From assembly GCA_002104935.1 (NCBI GenBank), contig MCGT01000020.1, positions 397,983 to 461,982 of the forward strand: a stretch of DNA of 64,000 bases, written 5' to 3'. The stretch comes from Hesseltinella vesiculosa (Eukaryota > Mucoromycota > Mucoromycetes > Mucorales > Cunninghamellaceae). The notes beneath the pieces were generated by a model. The model had not been told where the DNA came from. It saw nothing but the letters and a program-made list of their open reading frames with translations, and made no database searches. How positions within the stretch are numbered: position 1 is the stretch's first letter; each line of letters begins with the position of its first letter. This document shows, one piece after another, positions 1 through 10,513 of this stretch. The position numbers and the translations under genes were made by a program.

Positions 1-3000
1 TCTCACGCGGAACCATCAACCCTCTTGTTTTTGGCATACTCATGCCTGTCGTGGTAAGACCAAGCTTAATCGACACTCGGAATCCACGTTGCGCTTACAT
101 TTCCTTTTCAATAGATTCTGTCACCGCACTGCCATTGACAACCACCTCAGACGCTTTCGAATTTTTGGCAGTCAGCGCAATCACCTATCGCCAATGGCCC
201 ACCGCTCTGCCCATGGTCAAACACTCCCTTGTATGTACCAATGAAAAGAAATACGACCGAGAGTTCTGACCTTGTTTCATTCTTCTCCTCACATTGGCGA
301 CAATAGACCGAATCAAAGCTACGTATGGTCGATCGTATCATCAAGCTTATCGAGCACGTCGATATCTTCACCTTTCCTCAAACTCAAATAACGCCTTCAC
401 ATCAAGCCGCCTACCTTCTCGCCATGTACGGTTGGACGCCCTTGCAAGAAGGACAAAGTACCCTGCTCAAATGTGCCAGTTGCTTCCGCCATGCCCTTGT
501 CGCCAACTATTTTCGAATGGACGATCCTGTCGACGCCAATGGCCAATGGTCAGCTGATATCGCCCGCCGACCTGATTGCATCAAGGGCTGCTTTGACCTC
601 ATCACCGAACACCGTTCGCACTGCCCCTGGGTCAATCCTGATAAAGCCTATGCCCATGTCAAAGACGCTTATTTTGCTCGACCTAAGCAGCCACTCGCCG
701 GCCATGCATGGATGATGGAAATCGTTGGTAAGGAGTGGTTCCGCCTCACTTCTGACGATGCCAAGAATCCTCGCCAGGACTTGTACCGTGCCGATGCCAG
801 CCGCTATATCACCAACGGCATTGCCAAGCACCAGTGGATGACCGAGGACCTCAGCAACTATGTCGACATTCGCAATCGCAAACGTGCGCGTCTTGCTGAA
901 GGAGACATCGCCATCACCGAACGAGACCCCACTCCTGTGCCCACCGCCAACAAGCGAGGAAAGCTGGACGCTGAAGATCCTGGAAAAACGCTTGCACCTC
1001 CAGACGGCACCGAAAACGACACCACTCCATGCGCTTCCCTAGCCATCTCGGTCACCTCCCAGCCCGCCACTGTTCTGTCACCTGACGAGCAGCAACGCGC
1101 TACACATTTGGCTGACAGCAAAGCTAACACAGCCACTGCCACCGACGAGCCTCCTTTGGAAACAACCAGTGGTGCCCAGCCCAGCACGATCATCGAAAAC
1201 GTGTCTATCTTCTCTTCTAAATCGCAAAACGTGATTGTTGAACAGCCCACCGCTGAAGAGCCCACTGTTGAAGAGCCCATAGCTGAAGAGCCCACCGTGG
1301 AAGAGCCCATGGCTGAAGAGCCCATCGTTGATGAACCAATGGTTGAAGAACCTGCTGTTGCAGAACCAATTGTTGAAGAACCCGCTGTTGAAGTGCCCTT
1401 AAATGAAGAGCCCATGGCTGAAGAACCTGCCGTTGAAGGGCCCGCTGTTGAAGAGCCCATCACTGAAGTGCCTACCGCTGAAGAGCCCGCCGTTGATATA
1501 CCCATTGTTGAAGAGCCCGTCGTTGAAGAGCCCGTCGTTGAAGAGCCCGTCGTTGAAGAACCTATCGTTGAAGAACCTATCGTTGAAGAACCTATCGTTG
1601 AAGAACCTATCGTTGAAGAACCTATCGTTGAAGAACCTATCGTTGAAGAACCCATCGTTGAAGAACCTATCGTTGAAGAACCCGTCGTTGAAGAACCTAT
1701 CGTTGAAGAACCTATCGTTGAAGAACCTATCGTTGAAGAACCCGTCGTTGAAGAACCCGTCGTTGAAGAACCCGTCGTTGAAGAACCCGCCATCGGAGAG
1801 CCAGCCATGGAAGAGGCTGCTACCATGGAGCTAGATTCCGGGGAGGTTACGGTCAAGCAGCCTGCCAACGTAGAACCAATCGACGAGGAGCCTATGAACG
1901 AAGAGCCGACCATCGAGCAACCTGCCGACGATGAGCTGATCACCCAAGATGATACCACTATCGAGGAGCAACCTAGGCAAATGGATAAAGGGCTCACAGA
2001 ACAGCAAAAGGTCGACCTCACTCTACAACCAGATGATCAATACCCCATGGATCAAGTCGACCTAGGAAATGGCAAGGAAGACACTCAGGTTGATGAAGGC
2101 GAAAATCAGACACTCTCCACGGAGGATCAAGATGGCATGCTAGTGGATAAGCTCGATGATGCCCAACTTGAACAATTCGGCACCCCTTCTGCCTGGGATG
2201 GTCTCTCCGATGCCATTGGCACGCCGTCCGCATTCGACGAGCTCGACCTTGCCACTACACCTGGCGCCACAAAGCTTGCTGGCCTAGATGAGCAATCAGC
2301 CGACCTGGAAGACTTCAGCACTCCGCCTCAGATCACCTTGGATAGCCTGGAGGAGTTAGTCGAATAATAATGATATGGGAAAGGAAGGCGTGATGGCTTA
2401 CCCTTTTTTTTTAAATTTTTTAACATAGGCCTCTGACAGGAGAATCTGAAGGAAAGGCAGAAGACGATATTATGACCGACATGGGGACTGAAACTCAACC
2501 AGAACTGCATTCAGACCCGGTCAATGCTGCCAACTCTGAGCAACCTGGAAATGATGAAGAACGCGCTGAAGCGACCCCTGATCAAACGATGGAGCTGGCT
2601 GACCAACATGATACCGACTTTGCCGATGTCCAGGATATAACTGAACAGCAATTGGATGCCGAGCCTTTGGCCCAAGAAGCCGTGGCGATCTCCAAGGAGC
2701 TCGAGCAACACGAGTCTCCTGCCCTCCCCGCCGATGACCATACCCAGGACGATCTTCTCATGCTAGAATTGGAGCAAGACGACATTCTGGAGTTTCAACA
2801 AGATGACGATCTCGCAGCTGTGGAAAAAAAGGATGATCTGTCCGCTGTTGCGGAGCAAGAGAACGATCCTTTAGACGCCCTTCTGGACGGCGACGAGCTC
2901 AACGGCGACGAAGTCGAATCGATGGATATCGACAAAACAGCCGCTCCCGATGCACCTGTTACCCATGATGACATTGCACTAAGCACATCCCAACCCAATC

Positions 3001-4184
3001 AAGATACCTTGGCCGTGGCTGCCTCAGCCCTGGATACCATAAAGGACACCGACACCGCCACCGTCACTACTACTGCCCAACACGAGAAACCAGATGGAGA
3101 ACAAGTCGATGCTGATATGATGCTGGTAGACGATGACGATCTCCAGGAAATGGATGCTGCTGACTCCTTGGCTGCGGAGAAAGTGGCCACGGAGGCGATC
3201 GATCCATTGCAAGATATTGATAACGTCAGCAACGATGACGACCTGATCCACAATGATACCAAAAACGACGAGGACACTCCTCCTCCTGCCCATGTCCCCC
3301 TCACGGAAGACAGCCTTGACTCCGCTCACAGCATCCCGCCTGCCAGCGACGCGTCATCGACAGCGGCTGAAGCTGACAACAATAACCTTGATACCCCAGC
3401 CGATGTCTCTCCAGTGAAGGAAGATGTCACCCAAGACGCCGATCGCTCGCCCCAAGATGCCAGCAACATCATTGATGAAGAAATACTCGACTATGATGAA
3501 ATCATGGACATGGACCATGCTGCTGACCCAATCAACACACCCACTCTCCTTGAGCTCGACGAAGAATTGGAAACGACCGACGACATCCTAATGACACACC
3601 CTGATGAGCCCGCCACCGGAGAAGCTACCGATGACAATGACCTGATATTCCTTGATCAAGAAGGCAACGATGAAAGCACCTCACCAATTAACGCAACTGA
3701 ATCGAATGCTGTCCTGTCTGTAGCTGACAGCGCGACCAATGACACATTTGATATGGATACTGCCAATGCCAGCGTAGCCTTAGCTGACGAAGCTCCCCAC
3801 ATAGAAGATACCTTGGCTGAAGGCGTCAAGATGGACGAAGATATAGCTCAAAATGAAGATGCCCTGTCTGAAGCCGCTGGAGTTGACGAAGCTGCAATCG
3901 AAAGTGCCAAGCCCCATGCTGAAGTGCAAGAAAACCTTGATGATGAAGCCCAAGATATACCGAATGAAGCTGACCCTGCCGATATTTCCGAGGCGGAAGT
4001 ACAAGAACTGGAACACTCCTTGGAAGTTCCTGTCCAAGTAGAAGAGATCGAAGAGGACCTGCCGTCCACGGCAATCAATGACGGCCCAGTTGTCCAGACA
4101 CCACAAGACGAGGAATTGCTTCACTCGCCTGCCAAATCCGTCGCTATTTCAATTGAACAAGCCGAAGCGGATCAAGCTTCATGA
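1..4184 (+). CDS. C3HC/Rsm1-type zinc finger protein (ZC3HC1/Pml39-like) with long acidic tail, 5' partial
   Basis: The family (human ZC3HC1/NIPA, yeast Pml39, fission yeast Rsm1) works at the nuclear basket and in mRNA export. The main open exon begins after an acceptor at 305-306 and carries the second zinc-binding half: YGW, then C-x2-C (near 470-480), then H-x3-CPW (near 613-630). The first C3HC finger should lie upstream; 139-234 contains a CPW-like stretch but exons before 306 are unresolved. From about 1230 the protein turns into acidic xVEEP pentapeptide repeats and disordered sequence. A 74-nt intron, 2355-2428 (GTTAGT...CATAG), joins this exon in phase to a second acidic open frame ending at 4184. 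From the internal Met at 325 the joined protein has 1261 residues, far longer than known relatives. If the intron is retained, translation stops at 2367. Reading it as two genes is possible but less likely, because only 104 bp separate the frames and no promoter is seen. Confidence 0.7.
1231..1790 (+). repeat. 15-bp coding minisatellite (xVEEP pentapeptide repeats)
   Basis: About 36 imperfect tandem 15-bp units inside the Rsm1-like gene. The 3' half (1500-1790) is nearly homogeneous, alternating GTCGTTGAAGAACCC-like and ATCGTTGAAGAACCT-like units; the 5' half is older and more diverged (MAEEP, VEVP, VEGP). Unit length is a multiple of three, so copy-number change keeps the frame. The low complexity also opens long artificial frames on the other strand. 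Confidence 0.95.
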
Positions 4185-4568
4185 TCGTTCCATCGACAGA
4201 ATATAAAGCAATTTCCACAACTTGATCATTGAGCAACCTGAATAAAAAACCTACTTTGCATTACAGTCGACAAACAGGTTTTGCTGTGTGAATTTTGTTT
4301 TTTTTTGGTCATGCTTAAATTTTCCAGTTGGATAAACCGGTCATGCCGTCCTTCCCTCCACGAGCCACTGCTACGAGCAAACCATGTAACTCGACCCAGC
4401 CTTCTGTTTCCTGTTTTCACTCCATTTTCTAAAAGAAGTATTTGCACCAGCAGCCGCGCTTCAAAAATGTAAGTCCAACGGCCCTTTTTTATTCAAGTAG
4501 TGCAAGGCAGTGAAATGCCGACTTCGCTCACAACGCCCTTTTTCTTCTTCTTTGTTTCCTGAAATCGA
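4185..4568. other. Intergenic region between the Rsm1-like gene and TDP1
   Basis: AT-rich 3' flank with AATAAA-like hexamers near 4240, then pyrimidine-rich DNA before the TDP1 start. No other gene or repeat was recognised. Confidence 0.6.
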
Positions 4569-6696
4569 ATGGGTTCGACTAGTGACGACGAACAATTAGC
4601 CAAAGCCATTGCTCTTTCTTTGGAAAACGAGGCTGATTACGAAGCTCAATTGGATCGACAACAGCAAGAGCTTGAAGATGTCAAGTTGGCCATTGCTCTG
4701 TCTTTGGGGAAAACCGTGGATCAACTGACTGCTCGAGACATGCTTCAAATGGAACTACCGCACACCTCTTCTTCCTCAGCGCCAGCAAGCGATTCCGATG
4801 CATCGTCAAGAAAGCGACTACGACCTCAGGATCCAGTGGCCAGTCATCTATCGTCTACCTCGAAAAATCAGCGAATGCATGACCAGTTCTGGGATGGCGT
4901 GATCAAGCTCACTCATGTTCGAGGCTTTGTGGGCCCTACATTTATCAAAGTTGAAGACATTATCCAAAAGGTAGGCGTAAGAGCAGGCTCTCTGGTGGTA
5001 GAAAAGACTGTGGCCAATGCTGACTTGCCTGTTTTTTTATAAAAAAAAAAAAAAGTCTCGATTGAAGCGCGCCTTGCTTACCGCATTTGTCTACAGCATG
5101 GACTTCATCAACGAGCAGTTCCCCAGCGATATCAGTTTGGTGTTGGTAACCCATGGCCGGCCTGTAAGCTATTTTCTTTTGTTGCGGGAGACTAGTACAA
5201 GAGATGTTACAGAGACAGGCATCTGACTGCTTTTTTTCATGTTTAGGCAATGAAAGGCGTCTTGGATAGCAGTGGCAAGCGTGTGGTGATTCAGCCACCC
5301 CTCCATAATGAGCGTTATGGCTGCTTCCATCCTAAGCTGATGCTCTTGTTTTATGAAGGCTCAATGCGCGTGGTCATTGGATCTGCAAACTTGGTAAGTG
5401 TTTGGTTCAATTTAGTCACCCAGATGAAAAGACAATGAGCCCATGGACTCATGTGGCTTTCATTTTCAAATATCGGCCAGGAACCCTATGATTACAATGA
5501 ATTGGATAATGTGGTGTTTATTCAAGACTTCCCCGAACGACCCTCGACAGACCCACCTTGCGGGATCAACGATTTGCCCCAGTTTGCTCGCGACATTGCT
5601 GATTTGCTCGATAGAATGCAGGTACCTCGGTCTGTCAAACAGACACTCGCCAAGTATGATTTTTCCAAGGCTAAGGCCAAGATTGTTGCCTCTGTGTCAG
5701 GTGTTTTTGAGGGTGATGATGACTACAAGAAATTTGGGCATCCAAGGCTGGCAACGGTGATTGAACAAATCGGTGCTGCGGATCCTTTGCGGCCCCCTCG
5801 TGTGGAAATGCAGGTAAATTTGCGAGGTAGGCTGGTGTCCAACTCAAAACACTTTTTTCTGTCATGATTCGATAGACTTCATCGTTGGGTGCCATGACGG
5901 TCCAGTACCTGAACGAACTGTACACATCCTTCTCTGGCCGAGATCCATATGATAACCCAGCCATGCGAAAAATGTACAAGAAACCCACGAGCCTGCCCCC
6001 CATCAACATTGTGTTTCCTACTTGGCAAACGGTTGAACGTAGCAAGCTTGGCCCTCCGGTAAGCGAAGGTTGATTATTATGACGGGTAGGCACTTATTTA
6101 GCTCTTTCCTTTAGGGAGCGGGCACTATATTTTTGAGTAGCGAGCATTGGGCAAAACCAACCTTTCCAAAGAGCGTGATGTGTGATGCCATCAGCCATCG
6201 CTCTGGTACATTGATGCACACCAAGGTAAAACTTACTTGACAAGCCAGGCTTGCTAACTGACATTTATTTTTTTTTAGTATATCATTGCCACCCTGAAAG
6301 AATCAAAAACACCGACTTCCTCGACGGATCAAACCATTCAAGGATGGATTTATATTGGGTATAGCGCTAAAAGTGACAGTTGACAAAAGGAGAGCACGTA
6401 ACATTTGTGTATGTCATGTCATGTAGGAGCCACAATGCCACGGCTGCAGCCTGGGGCCGTTTGACCTTGTCCAAGGAAAAGTTGCCAAAGCTCACCATGA
6501 GGTAAAAAAAAAAAAAAAATACAGGTTGGCATGACAGAAATCTTGACTTTTTTTTTTCTATAGCAATTGGGAATTAGGTGTTGTGCTGCCAATGGACAAG
6601 AATTCCGAATACCCATCGCCTTACGTTCGCCCAGCGCCTAAATACCGTTCAGATCAACAACCATGGCTCCAAGACCTTTACCATGGGTTCTCTTAA
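4569..6696 (+). CDS. TDP1: Tyrosyl-DNA phosphodiesterase 1
   Basis: Nuclear repair enzyme of the phospholipase D superfamily that removes stalled topoisomerase I and other adducts from DNA 3' ends. Nine exons: 4569-4970, 5056-5163, 5247-5393, 5481-5813, 5876-6058, 6115-6225, 6279-6358, 6427-6501, 6564-6696; all phases agree and give 523 residues. The first HKN motif is HPKLMLL with His198/Lys200, followed by GSANL; the second is HTK at 426-428, followed by GSHNATAAAWG. The C-terminus (NWELGVVLP ... PW) is typical. The N-terminus carries two ubiquitin-interacting-motif-like helices (EQLAKAIALSLE near residue 10 and VKLAIALSLG near 40). Intron 1 ends in a run of 14 A before the acceptor G. An in-frame TGA at 5436 lies inside intron 3. 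The start is the first ATG and precedes the UIM. Confidence 0.96.
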
Positions 6697-6810
6697 ATAT
6701 AAATAGGATGAATCTCCGACTTCTGATCTACCACGATACAGAACCTGGCCTCAGTGGCAATGTGTGGACGAGAGGCTCGGAGGGATTTTTTAGAAAACGT
6801 TGGTCAGCAA

Positions 6811-8092
6811 CAGCCTCGCTGAAAGTAACGAACTGTCTAATGTGATTTGGTGCAGATCTGGCAGCTATTCAACCAGCATCTCTCAGGCACAAAATGGGGA
6901 AAAGGTGTTATTTTCATGCATCTGTGAAATCACAAAGGAGTCCCAATATGCTTGGGGTTTTTGCACCTTTCCTGCAAGACTCTCTTTTTTCCATACTCCA
7001 CGTCTTGGCGGCGTTCTGATTGGCCGGTTTTTTTTAAAAAAAAAAGGACGGCGTCCGAGTAAACAATGTTTTCTTTTCTTCTTTCAACGCACTGCTTTCA
7101 AATGTGGGCGTCGTGTCGCATGGCAAGAACAGAAGCTCCGGCTTCGCTTCTTCCTCGGCAGGTTACGACAGTCAAGCCGGTGTATTTGTTAGCATGGGTT
7201 CCCTTGTTATTTTCGAATGTGGGCGTCGTGTCGCATGGCAAGAACAGAAGCTCTGGCTTCGCTTCTTCCTCGGCAGGTTACGACAGTAAAGCCGGTGTAT
7301 TCGAAAATGCAAGGTGGGATGGCAGCTTGTCTGTCCTTCTCTTTGCACATTCAGCTTCCTCTCTACTGTGGCTGCTAGGCTGTGATCTTCTATTGTTTGA
7401 TGGACCGCTCTTGTCTTTTGCTTTCTGTCTCGGCAGGGGGTGAACATGGTATGTGGCCAGAAACTGCAGATGTGCACATGGTGGAACGAAGCACCGATAC
7501 ATTTGCACCGCTACATCAAGAGCGGCATAGTTGCCAACGCTGACACCTTCCTCATGGTGAAAGGGAGGGAGGGAGAGGAAGGGTGTTAGCCCGGTTCCAA
7601 GCGGGGACATGCCATGCCCATCAAGAGGGAGACTTAGCCGTTCGATTGTAGTTAGTTAGGTCAGCATTCGGAGGAGCAGCTTAGCTGAAAAAATGCCATA
7701 GGTTTGGCATCGATTGAATTCGACCAAGCACCAAATGCCTTTATGAAATCTGAGCGTCTTCGTTCGCTCAGGGCTGGCTCTTCTTGATTTCTGGTCGAGG
7801 GGGGTTCAGTAACAGGTGGAAGTGAAAGGTGGATGTGTAATGGGCTATGCTACGCTTTTCTTATGAGTAGAAAGCAAGTCGTCAGGTTAGGGTTTGCCCT
7901 CTGGGCGTTTTCTTGTCCTGGATCCCACAAATGAAGAGAACTGGGTGTGGATGCCAATTCCTCCACGTGGTCATACCTGGGCAACCAGTGCTGCCATCAA
8001 GACAGTCTCTGGGCAGAACATTGGCAACTATTTATTTATTTGTTCTGTGATTGTTGTATGCTGTTTAACGTACCTGCAAAAAAAAAAAAAAT
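6811..8092 (+). repeat. Left arm of a 3-kb palindrome
   Basis: Reverse complement of 8497-9778. Every position I matched from 6811 to about 8046 obeys left + right = 16589, so the arms show no length differences there. The last about 45 bp before the central poly-A carry several substitutions and one 1-bp indel. The outer boundary is sharp (6811 with 9778). No terminal target-site duplication is visible. Open frames inside have no recognisable domain. Confidence 0.95.
7097..7303 (+). repeat. Two direct copies of a ~91-bp unit inside the left palindrome arm
   Basis: Copies at about 7097-7187 and 7212-7303, offset 115 bp, differ at a few positions. Both begin TTCRAATGTGGGCGTCG and end near CCGGTGTATT. 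The mirror pair lies at about 9286-9492 in the other arm, so the palindrome holds four copies. Confidence 0.9.
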
Positions 8093-8496
8093 AGCCAGCA
8101 GCTCACTGGTACACCAACAACGTTTTTACTTTCTGCCATCGTTTTGTCCAATTTATTACTATTGCAATCAATGAGCGACTAATCTCATTCATGAGAGAGA
8201 GATGTTGATACATATTATATGTGAATACAAAGTACTGATCCTTGACCATCCAACCAATGTACATGGTTATCCATAACCATCAACTCCCTCCCCTCCCCCC
8301 CCCCAAAAAAAAAAAGAGTTGGTCAATTGCTATTGAGACCATCTGCTGCTACTGCAAAGGGCAGAGCTCGGGCATCGTCTGCAATCTTGTACAATATACA
8401 TCCCATGATCTACCCGAGAGCAGGCGTCCTAGATGGAAAGGTTCACACGCCACCATCTTTCCGCCGAAGTCAATGGCTAAGAAGAGCTAGTGGCTC
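8093..8496. other. Central spacer of the palindrome
   Basis: About 400 bp of unique sequence between the arms, bounded by A and T homopolymers (8079-8091 and about 8498-8512) with a C10A10-like run near 8290. No domain or transposase signature was recognised. Confidence 0.8.
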
Positions 8497-9778
8497 ATTT
8501 TTTTTTTTTTTGACAGGTATGTCAAACAGCGTACAACAACACAGAACAAATAAATAAATAGTTGCCAATGTTCTGCCCAGAGACTGTCTTGATGGCAGCA
8601 CTGGTTGCCCAGGTATGACCACGTGGAGGAATTGGCATCCACACCCAGTTCTCTTCATTTGTGGGATCCAGGACAAGAAAACGCCCAGAGGGCAAACCCT
8701 AACCTGACGACTTGCTTTCTACTCATAAGAAAAGCGTAGCATAGCCCATTACACATCCACCTTTCACTTCCACCTGTTACTGAACCCCCCTCGACCAGAA
8801 ATCAAGAAGAGCCAGCCCTGAGCGAACGAAGACGCTCAGATTTCATAAAGGCATTTGGTGCTTGGTCGAATTCAATCGATGCCAAACCTATGGCATTTTT
8901 TCAGCTAAGCTGCTCCTCCGAATGCTGACCTAACTAACTACAATCGAACGGCTAAGTCTCCCTCTTGATGGGCATGGCATGTCCCCGCTTGGAACCGGGC
9001 TAACACCCTTCCTCTCCCTCCCTCCCTTTCACCATGAGGAAGGTGTCAGCGTTGGCAACTATGCCGCTCTTGATGTAGCGGTGCAAATGTATCGGTGCTT
9101 CGTTCCACCATGTGCACATCTGCAGTTTCTGGCCACATACCATGTTCACCCCCTGCCGAGACAGAAAGCAAAAGACAAGAGCGGTCCATCAAACAATAGA
9201 AGATCACAGCCTAGCAGCCACAGTAGAGAGGAAGCTGAATGTGCAAAGAGAAGGACAGACAAGCTGCCATCCCACCTTGCATTTTCGAATACACCGGCTT
9301 TACTGTCGTAACCTGCCGAGGAAGAAGCGAAGCCAGAGCTTCTGTTCTTGCCATGCGACACGACGCCCACATTCGAAAATAACAAGGGAACCCATGCTAA
9401 CAAATACACCGGCTTGACTGTCGTAACCTGCCGAGGAAGAAGCGAAGCCGGAGCTTCTGTTCTTGCCATGCGACACGACGCCCACATTTGAAAGCAGTGC
9501 GTTGAAAGAAGAAAAGAAAACATTGTTTACTCGGACGCCGTCCTTTTTTTTTTAAAAAAAACCGGCCAATCAGAACGCCGCCAAGACGTGGAGTATGGAA
9601 AAAAGAGAGTCTTGCAGGAAAGGTGCAAAAACCCCAAGCATATTGGGACTCCTTTGTGATTTCACAGATGCATGAAAATAACACCTTTTCCCCATTTTGT
9701 GCCTGAGAGATGCTGGTTGAATAGCTGCCAGATCTGCACCAAATCACATTAGACAGTTCGTTACTTTCAGCGAGGCTG
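8497..9778 (-). repeat. Right arm of the 3-kb palindrome
   Basis: Reverse complement of 6811-8092. Identity ends abruptly at 9778. The flanking bases (CTCTGATC on the right, GGTCAGCAA on the left) do not form an obvious target duplication. Confidence 0.95.
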
Positions 9779-9989
9779 CTCTGATCATAAATAACTCGTG
9801 TACTAAATTTGAGGCGAATTGACGGAGGTCAGATTTTTTTGAGGGTTACTGCTCTTTGAAAAATTCACGGACATGAATGGGTTTATTTTTGGAACTCTGC
9901 CTTTTCTGTTTACTATGATAAAGTATACCGGATTTCCGCCGTCCATCTGCCAAGCGTGTCTTTGAGATATGAATAAACTGTTTTTGGCT

Positions 9990-10400
9990 GGTGAACCAAC
10001 CGGACGAACCGCCAAATCATTTTCAAGCGCACGTCCTTCCCTGCGCTGTCTGAGAGAGTTGCAATTTTAATCAGGGCCATTTTTCGCCATTTTGTACTGC
10101 TATGCAAAAACTGGGGTGACATTTATTCTGAGCAATTTTTGCACTGTGTCCTAGGAGTCCCTGGGGAATTTTCATTTTTTTTAGCTGAAGGAATCGGAGG
10201 TGTTAAATGGAAACTGAGCAAACGCTGGCTGGGCGACCTTTGCCAATCGACCTGGTTTTTTCAGTATCATCACCATTCATGCATCTGCACTCTTGTGCAA
10301 CATTTCAAATCACTGGAAAATGCTGTGCAGCATTTTTTTTTTTTTGGAAAATTCAAGATGTGGGCGCGTGATTGGCCTTTTCTTGTGCAACTGGGGATCT
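9990..10400 (+). repeat. Diverged copy of a dispersed repeat (family R)
   Basis: Aligns by eye with 48183-48460, with the reverse complement of 48716-49078, and with the reverse complement of 27650-27970. Shared anchors in the same order are ATGCAAAA-TTGRGGTG, GAGCAATT-TGCACTGTG, a CCCTGGG block, TTTTTTTAGC and ATCGGAGGTGT. This copy is the most diverged. The stretch 9779-9989 is AT-rich with no recognised content, and the end of this interval runs into the FPGS promoter. Confidence 0.7.
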
Positions 10401-10513
10401 AATCTCTCTTTTTCAAAAAAAATAAAGTGACAGCCTCTCTTTTTTTTCTTGTCCCACTTTTTTGAATGCTTCACCTTTTCAGAGCTTTTTCGACTTCCAA
10501 TCGTGTACCTAGA

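Noticed and set aside
858..2021. A 387-codon open frame on the minus strand over the Rsm1-like gene
   Set aside because: It exists because the 15-bp repeat reads as SSTIG units in antisense; the sense frame carries the conserved zinc-finger region.
2472..4184. A separate gene starting at the ATG at 2472
   Set aside because: The preceding 42 bases are open in the same frame and an in-phase intron joins it to the upstream exon; no promoter or terminator is seen in the gap.
5436..5438. In-frame stop in TDP1
   Set aside because: It lies in intron 3 (5394-5480); splicing gives GSANL|EPYDYN with correct phase.
7066..9523. Mirror-image open frames of 61-130 codons in the palindrome arms as genes
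   Set aside because: They lack domains, overlap each other on both strands and have no consistent exon structure; they follow from the repeat.
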